A stretch of DNA of 64,000 nt, taken from positions 124,001 to 188,000 of the forward strand of contig JBCCUL010000001.1 in the NCBI GenBank assembly GCA_039197065.1. The letters run 5' to 3'. The translations under genes were made by a program, and so were the position numbers. The notes beneath the pieces are model-generated. The model was given only the letters and a program-made list of their open reading frames with translations, made no database searches and was not told the DNA's origin. Origin of the DNA: JANQPX01 sp039197065 (GTDB lineage: Bacteria > Pseudomonadota > Alphaproteobacteria > Geminicoccales > Geminicoccaceae). Each line of letters starts with the position of its first letter. Position 1 is the stretch's first letter. This document shows, one piece after another, positions 50,616 through 58,810 of the stretch.

Positions 50616-51818
50616 TTACGTGCTGTCCGATCGGCGGACATGCGCGTCCTTGCGTTTAACAATATCAGGCAGGAGCTTCGTGCCAAGGCCGGGGCCGTCC
50701 ATGGGATGGATGTAGCCGTTCTCGATCCGCGGCAGGGCGGTCACGAGTTCGCCGTACCAGCCGCTGTAAAAGGCGCGCACGCTTTCCTGGATCAGGGCGT
50801 TCGGGGCATTGAGCGATAGGTGGCAGCTTGCCGTGAAGACGACGGGGCCGGTGCAGTCGTGGGGGGCGACCGGCAGGTGATGGGCCTCGGCCATGGTCGC
50901 GATCTTCTTCGCTTCCGAGATACCGCCGACCCATGAGAGGTCGAGCATGACGATGCCGGTGGCCTGCTTGGCCATCATCTCCCGAAACACCGGGCGGGTG
51001 GCGACGGTTTCGCTGGCGCAGATCGGCACATGGGTGCTGGCGGCGAGCTCGGCGAGCGCATCGAAATTATTCATCTTGATCGGATCTTCGAACCAGAACG
51101 GGTCGAGGGGCTCGACAGCCCTGAAGATCTGCTTGACGGGTCGCGGTGTCCATAAACTGTGCAGCTCGACCATGATGTCCATGCGGTCACCAACCGCCTG
51201 ACGTATCTTCTCGAAAGGTTCGAGCGCCTTCTTCAGGTCGGCCGAAGACATATAGAGCCCGCCTGACTCTTCGGCCGCAAAGTCGAATGGCCAGATCTTC
51301 ATGCCGGTGATGCCCTGCTCCAGCAGGCTTTGGGCCAGCGTGCCGGCATCGTTCAAGAAGGCGTCGAGATCTTCATACGGCCCCGCGGCGCCGCCGAGGC
51401 CCCAATTGTCGGTGCGCTGGCCGATGTCGCCGCGAACATAGCGGTAGCCGGCGCAGGTGTTGTAGGTACGGATTTTTTCACGCGACAGGCCGCCCAGGAG
51501 CTGGTGGATCGGCTGGCCTGTCGCTTGGCCGAACAGGTCCCAAAGGGCGATGTCGATGGCGGAAAGGCCGCGCATCTCAGCGCCGCTCGAGGAGAAACCG
51601 AGATAGCCGTCCAGAAGGGTGCGCGAATGCCTGTCGATGGTGAGCGGGTCGCTGCCGAGGAGCCTGGGGGCGGCGCTTTCGTGGATATAGGCCTCCGCCG
51701 CTGCCGGGCCGAAGAAGGTTTCGCCGAGGCCGGTCAAACCCTCGTCCGTATGCACCTGAACCCAAAGGAGGTTCGGAAATTCGTCCAGGCGAATGGTCTC
51801 GATCGCCGTGATGATCAT
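50616..51818 (-). CDS. Enolase-superfamily sugar-acid dehydratase (mandelate racemase group)
   Basis: A 400-residue enzyme of the mandelate racemase/muconate lactonizing enzyme group. The capping domain is at the N-terminus (VQVHTDEGLTGLGETFF). Barrel elements are a Lys in GITGMKIWPFDFA, metal ligands in MVELHSLW, FWFEDPIKMNN and CASETVATRP, and the late His of VAPHDCTGPVVFTASCHLSL. The HSLW and PHDCTGPV forms suggest an acid-sugar dehydratase such as a galactonate- or mannonate-type enzyme, making a 2-keto-3-deoxy acid. The specific sugar is undetermined. Confidence 0.88.
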   Translation of the reverse strand: MIITAIETIRLDEFPNLLWVQVHTDEGLTGLGETFFGPAAAEAYIHESAAPRLLGSDPLTIDRHSRTLLDGYLGFSSSGAEMRGLSAIDIALWDLFGQATGQPIHQLLGGLSREKIRTYNTCAGYRYVRGDIGQRTDNWGLGGAAGPYEDLDAFLNDAGTLAQSLLEQGITGMKIWPFDFAAEESGGLYMSSADLKKALEPFEKIRQAVGDRMDIMVELHSLWTPRPVKQIFRAVEPLDPFWFEDPIKMNNFDALAELAASTHVPICASETVATRPVFREMMAKQATGIVMLDLSWVGGISEAKKIATMAEAHHLPVAPHDCTGPVVFTASCHLSLNAPNALIQESVRAFYSGWYGELVTALPRIENGYIHPMDGPGLGTKLLPDIVKRKDAHVRRSDST

Positions 51819-51876
51819 CGCTCGGATCCGGTTCGTTCAGACTTTGCTGCCGTAGGGCCGGCCACCGGCCCGGTGC

Positions 51877-52983
51877 TCAGGAATCGGGGATATGATAGCC
51901 CTGGCTGTTCATCCGTATCTGATACAGGGCGTTGCCGGCTGTGACATAAAGCAGATTGGCGTCCTCACCGCGACCGAAGGCGAGGTTGCTGGGCAGCGTG
52001 GCGGTGTCGGTCGGGATGGAGGCGAGTTCCTTGCCTTCGGTGTTGTAGACATAGATGCCCGGAGCGTCAGCGCGCCGGACTGCGGCATAGACATTGCCGT
52101 CGACATCGGCGGCGAGGCCGCCGGCGCTGTCATAAGGGGCGAAGTCGACGAACTCGCGCTTGTCACTCGCCGTGCCATCCTCAGCGAGGCTGTAAGCCCA
52201 GATCACCATGGGGCCGCGCTGGGTGGCCTCAGTTTCGGCAAGCCTTGTAAAGTCGAGGGCGCCATTGTCATTGCTTACCACGTAGAGCGTGGATTGATCG
52301 GGCGAGATCAGCAGGCCGTTGGGCTTGCCGGCATCGGAGATGATGCGGGTGATGGTGCCGTCGGGATCGACGCGATAGACCGCCATGGTCGGCTGCATCA
52401 CCGGCTCATGGCCGAGATAGCGCGGATCGGTGAAGTAGATGCGGCCACGCAGATCAACCGCGACATCGTTGGGCGCGTTGAAAGGTTGGCCGTCATAGAG
52501 TGCGGCGAGGATGCGAGCACGGCCGGTCTGCATGTCGGTGACCGTGACCTTGCGTCCGCCGAAGTCAGCGCCTTCCGCGGCGACGAGATTGCCGGATGCA
52601 TCGAATTTCAGCCCGTTGGCCATGCCGCTCGGCGAGCGAAAGATCGAGGTCTGGCCGCTTGCAGGATCGTAACGCCAGATGATGCCGGCCTGGGGAAGCG
52701 GGCTGTCCCCATAGCGGCAGCCGCTGGTGAAGGTGATGTCGCTGAAATAGACTTGTCCGTCCGGCGCAACCGTCACGCCTTCCGCAAAACAGGCATCATC
52801 GAAAAGGAGCTCAAGCCTGGCATCCGCAGAAACGATCGCGGGATCGCCGGTCGGCGGTGCAAAGTCGGTCGCTGTCTGGGCGGATGTGCTGTCGATCGGG
52901 CCAAGCGTAATGAACGCCATCGAAAGGATGGCTGCGGTCCAACCCAGAGGGAGTCGGGCATGCTCCCAAATGCGTGCGTGCAA
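51877..52983 (-). CDS. Exported SMP-30/gluconolactonase-like protein
   Basis: A 368-residue six-bladed propeller with an N-terminal signal peptide (LPLGWTAAILSMAFITLGPI). Propeller motifs with metal-ligand residues are CFAEGVTVAPDGQVYFSDI, GMANGLKFDASGNLVAAEG, FNAPNDVAVDLRGRIYFTDP and PNGLLISPDQSTLYVVSNDN. Family members hydrolyse sugar lactones. The export signal places this one in the periplasm, where it could open a lactone before uptake or before dehydratase action inside. It is the most upstream gene of the minus-strand sugar cluster. Confidence 0.87.
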   Translation of the reverse strand: MHARIWEHARLPLGWTAAILSMAFITLGPIDSTSAQTATDFAPPTGDPAIVSADARLELLFDDACFAEGVTVAPDGQVYFSDITFTSGCRYGDSPLPQAGIIWRYDPASGQTSIFRSPSGMANGLKFDASGNLVAAEGADFGGRKVTVTDMQTGRARILAALYDGQPFNAPNDVAVDLRGRIYFTDPRYLGHEPVMQPTMAVYRVDPDGTITRIISDAGKPNGLLISPDQSTLYVVSNDNGALDFTRLAETEATQRGPMVIWAYSLAEDGTASDKREFVDFAPYDSAGGLAADVDGNVYAAVRRADAPGIYVYNTEGKELASIPTDTATLPSNLAFGRGEDANLLYVTAGNALYQIRMNSQGYHIPDS

Positions 52984-53200
52984 TGGTTATCTCCCGTCGC
53001 TTCGCTTTCACTAAGCGACGCCGATTACCACCGGTCTATCCTTCCCGCAACGTAAACGATAAAGGAGGGAGGCCTGCATTCCACCGTCGCCAGCACGTCA
53101 TGCCAGCGGCTTTCGACACCGCGATCGTATGCTAGGCGGCGTCCGTCAAGCTTGCAACGTTCGAGGTTGCGATCGGCGTGTTGGTGCTTTCCGGTACGGC

Positions 53201-53428
53201 TCAGGACATCAGCCGTCCGCGCAACTGCTGGCCGGTCAACAAGGAGACCACGTGAGCGATCAGCAGCACCGCAAGCACGATTCCGATCATCTGAAGGGCT
53301 GGATATGAAATGAGCGGCGCCTTGCCGAGCGGCCGCTCCTGCCGTTCTCGCCAGTTGGCGAAGGCGATCAGCGTCAGCGTCGCGGCTAGAAGGATGAGGG
53401 TGACGGTTAGCGACATCGATGACTTCAA
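53201..53428 (-). CDS. Small two-helix membrane protein
   Basis: A 75-residue protein with two hydrophobic helices: SLTVTLILLAATLTLIAFAN (about 6-25) and ALQMIGIVLAVLLIAHVVSL (about 44-63), joined by a polar loop WRERQERPLGKAPLISYP. I recall similar small hypothetical proteins in Rhizobiales with the same loop pattern, but no function is known. It lies between the lactonase gene and the DUF4168 gene, all on the minus strand. Confidence 0.6.
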   Translation of the reverse strand: MKSSMSLTVTLILLAATLTLIAFANWRERQERPLGKAPLISYPALQMIGIVLAVLLIAHVVSLLTGQQLRGRLMS

Positions 53429-53539
53429 AAACGGGCTCGAAGATCAAGGCTGCGATCCTTCGTCAGATCGCAGCCTTCGATGTGCACGTCATGCGACAGG
53501 CGGTCAAGTCGCCAGATCTGGCGGTATTCTCTCGCCAGG

Positions 53540-53908
53540 CTATTGGGGCTGGGCTTCCTGCAGCATCGCGTAGATCCGCTCCTTCAGCGCCGGATCGGAT
53601 TGGGCGGCCTGCATGATGTTCTGATAGTCGGCGGCGCCGATGCCTTCTGTCTGCTCGATGACCTGATTGGCGGCGATCTCGAACTGCTGCAGCATCTGTG
53701 CACGCTCCTCCTCGGAGGGCGTTGCCTCCATCTGCGGCCTCCATTGCTCCGCTAGTTGGTTGATGCCGGTCCATGCCACGGCGAAGGACTTCAGCTGGCC
53801 ATCGGTGAACTCCGCGGCTTGGACAGCGCTCGGGACAGCCATGGTCAGGAGGGCGGTCGTGGCCACGGCGATGGCGATCTGCCGGGGCGTCTTGAACATG
53901 CGGGTCAT
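53540..53908 (-). CDS. DUF4168-like exported protein
   Basis: A protein of 122 residues from ATG 53908 (ATG 53899 is equally possible). The signal peptide IAIAVATTALLTMAVPSAVQ-A cuts near residue 30. The mature part is helical: FTDGQLKSFAVAWTGINQLA, then a Gln-rich stretch and YQNIMQAAQSDPALKERIYA, the layout of DUF4168 proteins. Function unknown; periplasmic. Confidence 0.8.
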   Translation of the reverse strand: MTRMFKTPRQIAIAVATTALLTMAVPSAVQAAEFTDGQLKSFAVAWTGINQLAEQWRPQMEATPSEEERAQMLQQFEIAANQVIEQTEGIGAADYQNIMQAAQSDPALKERIYAMLQEAQPQ

Positions 53909-54364
53909 AGGGGTGGCTCCAGTCGACGGTTGGCAGGCGAGATCGGCAAGACTGGCCGTCGTCGCTGCTCGATGATTGAGTACCTCGCGACGCATGTCGT
54001 CATCATGCGGCGTCAGGCTTGGCAAGTGGCTTGCCGACGCGAACGTGTCAGACGTCTGGCGCGGCTTCCTTATAGGGGGTGAACCCCGCGCCGGCCTTAC
54101 AATTCCAAATTTTTCCTTTGATTTTTCCATCATCGTGAAGCGCAGGCCATCGATTGGCAGGATGTCTGGGACTTCGGGCGTGGATTCGCTTTGGCGAATC
54201 GGAGGTCTTTTCTTATGGTGGTGTCGAGGTCGAGCAAACTTGCGTCGTCGACCAACGAACGATGAGCGGTGGGCGCTGATCCGATCTGATGTCGCCGATT
54301 GACGGATCGAGCGACAGGCAGATCGCGAACCCGTTAAACCGCGATTTAGAAGAACGGAGAAACC
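53909..54364. other. Divergent intergenic region
   Basis: A 456-bp gap between the DUF4168 gene (minus) and an exported protein gene (plus). It has an AT-richer part at 54095-54135. No gene, RNA or repeat was recognised. The ribosome binding site AACGGAG is present just before ATG 54365. Confidence 0.5.
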
Positions 54365-54991
54365 ATGCGCACTCGCCTCGTCATGTTTGCTGGACTTTTC
54401 ACGCTGATGGCCTTTTCAGCCGAGGTTAGAGCGAAGGAACTGGCTTTGGGCGGCCTGATCTTCAGTGACGAGCTTGGCGGCGTGCGACTGTTAGAGGGGT
54501 CCGGGACCGGCACGCTGGACGATCCGGTGGTTCTGGTCGAGGAGATCGTCGATTACGGGCCAGCGGTGATCGTGGTCCGCGGCATGAACGCCAGGTTCGG
54601 CAATCGTATCCGTTCGCAGCATGATGTCGGTTTTGCCGTCACCAAGGTGGTCCGCAACGCCACCTCGCAGCCCTGGACGCTCTTCACTCTGGAGCTGCGC
54701 GAAAAGCTGCAGCAGGAAAGCACCTTCGGCGATGGTTTGTCTTTCGGACAGCAATCCGAGGCGGGACGTCCCTTTCTGTCCGATCGTTTCGATACCAATC
54801 TCGAAACCGAAGAGCCTTATGACGGTCTGCAGTTCTATGACGGTGTGGTCGAACCTGGCGAAACCGTGGTGCTCAACTTCGTCATCACCGACACCACACC
54901 GCGCCACAAATTCTATCTGATGCAGAAACGCGACAACAATTTCGTGCGCGATCTACCGCCGGCTAACGGCGATCAGGCCAACCGCGGATGA
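54365..54991 (+). CDS. Exported protein of unknown function
   Basis: A 208-residue protein with a signal peptide (RLVMFAGLFTLMAFSAEVRA-K, cleavage near 24). The mature domain is beta-rich: LALGGLIFSDELGGVRLLEG, GPAVIVVRGMNARFGNRIRS and a late VVEPGETVVLNFVITDTTPR that resembles an immunoglobulin-like or CARDB-like sandwich edge. I do not recognise the family. The ribosome binding site CGGAG is well placed. It is followed by a small gene on the same strand after 44 bp. Confidence 0.75.
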   Translation: MRTRLVMFAGLFTLMAFSAEVRAKELALGGLIFSDELGGVRLLEGSGTGTLDDPVVLVEEIVDYGPAVIVVRGMNARFGNRIRSQHDVGFAVTKVVRNATSQPWTLFTLELREKLQQESTFGDGLSFGQQSEAGRPFLSDRFDTNLETEEPYDGLQFYDGVVEPGETVVLNFVITDTTPRHKFYLMQKRDNNFVRDLPPANGDQANRG

Positions 54992-55035
54992 ACATAGCAA
55001 TTTACTAAACCAAGCTTTGCCGCGAGACTGATCGG

Positions 55036-55368
55036 ATGCAGATCAGACATGACAGCGTCCATTTCCGCGTTCTCGAGCGCCTATGCGCGATGCCCAAGGC
55101 CGTGCGCGGCATGGCGCCGGCCATGCTGCAACGGCAGTTCGGCGATCTGGTGGCGGTCGAGGAGCTAGCTGCCGCCGGTCTCTTGAAGAAACGCGGCTGG
55201 GCGGATGGACCCGGCTGGGTCTGGGTTCCGACCGAGGCCGGTCTGGCGCTTCATCAATCCATGGGCTCAGCACCCCATCAGAGCCCTGCGCTGACCTCCG
55301 GCGATCGCGTCATCCTGCCAAGCGAGGCCGCCCGGGAGGGCGACCCCGCTAAGCGGCAGGCCGACTAG
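55036..55368 (+). CDS. Hypothetical protein, winged-helix-like
   Basis: A 110-residue protein without signal peptide. Residues about 5-75 have the helix-helix-helix-wing pattern of small DNA-binding or partner-binding modules (VHFRVLERLCAMP, MLQRQFGDLVAVEELAAAGL, then WVWVPTEAGLALHQ). The C-terminal 35 residues look disordered. Its stop overlaps the convergent metallo-hydrolase gene by four bases. No family recognised. Confidence 0.6.
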   Translation: MQIRHDSVHFRVLERLCAMPKAVRGMAPAMLQRQFGDLVAVEELAAAGLLKKRGWADGPGWVWVPTEAGLALHQSMGSAPHQSPALTSGDRVILPSEAAREGDPAKRQAD

Positions 55369-56351
55369 AGATCGAGCTGGTACGAGGCCGGCACATAGCG
55401 AAAACCGCCATCGATCGCTTCGACATAGCCGACAGCAGGGAAGGGCATGTGATAGCCGCTGAACGGAATGCGATCGGCGGCGATCATGCCGAAGATCTTC
55501 TTGCGCGCGGCGATCGCCGCATCCTTGTCCATATCGAAGCGCACATGCCAATCCGGCCGCTGCAGCGAAACGACGTAGTGGTTCGCCGTGTCGGCGGTGA
55601 TCATCAGGCGTTCGCCGGCGCTCTCCAGGTGGAAGCAGGTGTGCCCCGGCGTATGGCCGCTGGCGTCGACGGCGGTGACGCCTGAGACCACGTCGCCGCC
55701 ATCCTTGATGAAGGACATTTTCTCGGCAAGCGGCACGACGTTGGACTGGGTCAGCTTCGCGACGCGCTCGGTGCCGCCGGTGAGCTTGTCCTCAGCACTC
55801 CAGAAATCATACTCGGCCTCGTTGGCCACGTAGCTGGCATTGGGAAAGAGCGGGGCGCCATCCTCCATCAGACCGCCGATATGGTCCGGATGGAAATGGG
55901 TCAGCACGACGATGTCGATTTCGTCGGCAATGAAGCCGGCGCTCTCCAGAAGCTCGGCGATACGGCCGGCATCCGGGCGCCGGCCTGCGCCGTTGCCGCT
56001 GTCGAACATGATGACCTGTTCACCGGTATTGACGACCACCGGGGTGAAGCTGATGGCCATCTGATCCGGCGGCAGAAAATTCGCTTCGGCCAGCGCCTGA
56101 ACGTCAGCGGCTTCGACATTCTGACCGAAGATCGGGTGCGGGCCTTCGAGCTGGATCCCGCCGTCCAGGAGGGTCGTCACCTCGAAATCACCGAGATCGA
56201 ACCGATAGTAGCTCGGGCGCTCAGGGCCGAGCAGCGGCGCTGCGGCGCGGGCAGGCGCCGAAAGCGCGCCTGATACGACGATACCAGCGCCGGCGGCGGC
56301 AGCACCCTTGAAGAGGTTGCGGCGCGAAAGATCGGATCGCTTGGCTGTCAT
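55365..56351 (-). CDS. Tat-exported metallo-beta-lactamase-fold hydrolase
   Basis: A protein of 328 residues from ATG 56351. It has a twin-arginine signal (SRRNLFKGAAAAGAGIVVSG, cleavage near residue 36). The metal motif HFHPDH is at residues 152-157 in VVLTHFHPDHIGGLMEDGAP, and a later His is in ASGHTPGHTCFHL (about 229-241). It belongs to the MBL-fold family that includes lactonases and N-acyl-homoserine lactonase relatives (DSGNGAGRRPDAGRIAELL). Tat export implies folding with metal in the cytoplasm. Quorum quenching is possible but not shown. Confidence 0.9.
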   Translation of the reverse strand: MTAKRSDLSRRNLFKGAAAAGAGIVVSGALSAPARAAAPLLGPERPSYYRFDLGDFEVTTLLDGGIQLEGPHPIFGQNVEAADVQALAEANFLPPDQMAISFTPVVVNTGEQVIMFDSGNGAGRRPDAGRIAELLESAGFIADEIDIVVLTHFHPDHIGGLMEDGAPLFPNASYVANEAEYDFWSAEDKLTGGTERVAKLTQSNVVPLAEKMSFIKDGGDVVSGVTAVDASGHTPGHTCFHLESAGERLMITADTANHYVVSLQRPDWHVRFDMDKDAAIAARKKIFGMIAADRIPFSGYHMPFPAVGYVEAIDGGFRYVPASYQLDL

Positions 56352-56580
56352 GATGTGTTCCCCTGTATTTGGCATGTTCCCCGCACGGGTCATGAACGTG
56401 TGAACATGAACTTAGGATTTTTCCATGACAACGGAAATCACGCTCGCGCGATGGATAGGCGACGTTGACAGACGAAAAGCGGACACGTTTAATCGCGGTC
56501 ATGGGGTCTGCGAGCGCCCCGTGAGGCGACAGCCTAAGTTTCGCGTCCATTCACCCTGTTGCTGATGGGAGGACGCTCCA

Positions 56581-57399
56581 TTGCCGTCGCCAACTGAAAT
56601 CACCGTATCCCAGCTTTCCCGTCTGATCGGCACGCCTGGCGCACCGGTGCTGATCGATATCTGTATTGATGAGGACTTCAACGAGGATCCACGGCTTATA
56701 CCTGGCTCGTTTCGCCATCCCTTTCGAGACGTGGCCGAGCTTGCGCCGAAGCTCGCCGGCAGGAAGGCAGTCGTTATCTGCCAGAAAGGCAAGAAGCTCA
56801 GCCAGGGCGCTGCCGCTATTCTTCGGGATCACGGCATAGTCGCTGAGAGCCTGGAAGGTGGGATCTTCGCCTGGCGCGATGCAGGCGAGCCGCTCCTGCC
56901 GGCCGCAAGGCTACCGAAGCGGAATGCCGAGGGACGGACGATCTGGGTGACGCGTCATCGCCCGAAGATCGATCGCATCGCGTGCCCCTGGCTGATCCGC
57001 CGCTTCGTCGATCCAAGCGCGCAGTTCCTGTTCGTGTCGCCTTCGGAGGTTTTAAGCGTGGCCGAGACGTTCGACGCGACGCCCTTCGATGTGGAGGATG
57101 TGTTCTGGAGCCACCGCGGCGATCGCTGCACATTCGATGCGATGGTCGAGGAATTTGCGCTTGGTATCGAGCCTCTGGAAAGACTTGCAAATATCGTCCG
57201 CGGCGCCGACACCAACCAACATGATCTTGCCCCCGAGGCCGCAGGCCTTCTTGCCGCTTCGCTCGGTCTGTCGCGCATGTATCGGGACGATCTGGCGCAG
57301 CTTGAGGCCGGCATGATGCTCTATGATGCCTTCTATCGATGGGCGCGGGATGCCGTGGATGAAGGCCACGATTGGCCAATTGCATCGAGCCGGAGTTGA
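56581..57399 (+). CDS. chrB: Rhodanese-ChrB fusion protein (chromate resistance)
   Basis: A 272-residue protein from TTG 56581, preceded by GGGAGGA. Residues about 5-110 are a rhodanese domain, with CQKGKKLSQGAAAILRDHGI where the active-site loop is expected and a Cys at its start. Residues about 120-265 match the ChrB C-terminal domain: WVTRHRPKIDRIACPWLIRR, FVSPSEVL, PFDVEDVFWSHRGDRCTFDA and a late LYDAFYRWARDA. ChrB proteins regulate or support ChrA-dependent chromate resistance. The chrA gene follows directly, which confirms the context. Confidence 0.9.
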   Translation: MPSPTEITVSQLSRLIGTPGAPVLIDICIDEDFNEDPRLIPGSFRHPFRDVAELAPKLAGRKAVVICQKGKKLSQGAAAILRDHGIVAESLEGGIFAWRDAGEPLLPAARLPKRNAEGRTIWVTRHRPKIDRIACPWLIRRFVDPSAQFLFVSPSEVLSVAETFDATPFDVEDVFWSHRGDRCTFDAMVEEFALGIEPLERLANIVRGADTNQHDLAPEAAGLLAASLGLSRMYRDDLAQLEAGMMLYDAFYRWARDAVDEGHDWPIASSRS

Positions 57400-57403
57400 G
57401 CCT

Positions 57404-58759
57404 GTGACCGATGGCAATGCCGATGCAGTTTCGGAAGATGGCGATCAATCCTTGAGCAGGCCTGTCGCCGCCGGCGACCCTTCCTTCGGCGAGGCGCTCC
57501 GCGTTTGGGCGCGGATCGGGCTGCTTTCTTTTGGCGGGCCGACGGCGCAGATCGCTTTGATGCACCGGGAGGTGGTCGAGCAAAAGCGCTGGCTTGGCGA
57601 GCAGCAGTTTTTGAACGCGCTCAGCTTCTGCATGCTGTTGCCCGGCCCGGAGGCGATGCAGCTCGCCACCTATACGGGCTGGCGCCTGCACGGCCTGCGA
57701 GGAGGCCTCGCCGCCGGTCTGCTGTTCGTTCTGCCGGGCGCGCTCCTGGTGTTGTTGCTCGCCTCGATTTACGCGGCATTTGGCGAGGTGGCGCTGGTCC
57801 AGGCGATCTTCGTCGGCGTCAAGGCGGCCGTCTTGGTGATCGTCGTCGAAGCGCTCCTCAAGGTGGCGAAGCGTGCGCTCAAGCGCCGGGTCGACTGGGT
57901 AATCGCAGCCTGTTCCTTCGTCGCCATCTTCCTGCTGGCGCTACCTTTTCCGCTGGTCATTCTGTTGGCGGCCATAGCCGGCTATCTGGCCGCTCGGGGT
58001 GAGACAACCGATGCGTCGTCAATGCCAATCACCGCCGAGAACGAGGCGTCGATCGGAGGGGCCCTGCGCATGGCCGCCGTCTGGCTCCTGGTCTGGCTCG
58101 TGCCGCTCGCCCTGGTGGCGCTGGCCTTCGGCCGGGACCATGTGCTGACCGAGCTTAGCCTCTTCTTCTCCAAGCTCGCCGTGGTGACCTTCGGCGGCGC
58201 CTATGCGGTTCTCGCCTATATGACCCAGGAGGTGGTGCAGAACCATGGCTGGCTGACCGCCGGTGAAATGCTGGACGGCCTCGGCCTCGCCGAAACCACC
58301 AACGGTCCGCTGATCCTGGTCACCGAATTCGTCGGCTATCTCGCCGCCTATCGTTTCGGGGAGGGGCCACCGCTGGCGATGGGTCTGCTTGGCGCTGCCG
58401 TCACCCTGTGGGCGACGTTCGCGCCCTGCTTTCTCTGGGTGTTCACCGGCGCTCCCTTTATCGAGCGGTTGCAGAACATGCCGCGTCTTCGAGGCGCGCT
58501 GCAAGGCGTGACCGCAGCGGTGGTCGGCGTCATCTTGAACCTCTCGGTCTGGTTCGGCCTGCATGTCTTCTTCGGTAAGGTTGACGCTCAGCTCTTCGGG
58601 CCGCTGACGCTCTGGCTACCGGAGATCGCTTCGCTCGATGTCCTCTCATTGGTCCTGGCCCTGGTGGCGGCCGCGACCCTTCTCTGGTTCCAACTGGGCC
58701 TTGCCTGGACCCTGGCGCTGGCGGGCGGTCTGAGCCTGATCTGGCACGTCCTGATTTAG
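57404..58759 (+). CDS. chrA: Chromate transporter
   Basis: A protein of 451 residues from GTG 57404, five bases after the chrB stop, with GGAG inside the end of chrB. It is a long-chain ChrA with two homologous halves: the first has LLSFGGPTAQIALMHREVVE and ALSFCMLLPGPEAMQLATYT, the second VVTFGGAYAVLAYMTQEVVQ and GLAETTNGPLILVTEFVGYL. About ten membrane segments are spread over both halves. ChrA expels chromate from the cytoplasm and forms a coupled unit with chrB. Confidence 0.95.
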   Translation: MTDGNADAVSEDGDQSLSRPVAAGDPSFGEALRVWARIGLLSFGGPTAQIALMHREVVEQKRWLGEQQFLNALSFCMLLPGPEAMQLATYTGWRLHGLRGGLAAGLLFVLPGALLVLLLASIYAAFGEVALVQAIFVGVKAAVLVIVVEALLKVAKRALKRRVDWVIAACSFVAIFLLALPFPLVILLAAIAGYLAARGETTDASSMPITAENEASIGGALRMAAVWLLVWLVPLALVALAFGRDHVLTELSLFFSKLAVVTFGGAYAVLAYMTQEVVQNHGWLTAGEMLDGLGLAETTNGPLILVTEFVGYLAAYRFGEGPPLAMGLLGAAVTLWATFAPCFLWVFTGAPFIERLQNMPRLRGALQGVTAAVVGVILNLSVWFGLHVFFGKVDAQLFGPLTLWLPEIASLDVLSLVLALVAAATLLWFQLGLAWTLALAGGLSLIWHVLI

Positions 58760-58810
58760 GAACTGAAGAGACGCTGGTGATAAACGCCGCTCTCGGCTAA
58801 ACCTCGGGTC

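Noticed and set aside
53976..54302. A 108-codon plus-strand frame in the divergent gap.
   Set aside because: Trp/Arg-rich without domain character and without a ribosome binding site; probably chance.
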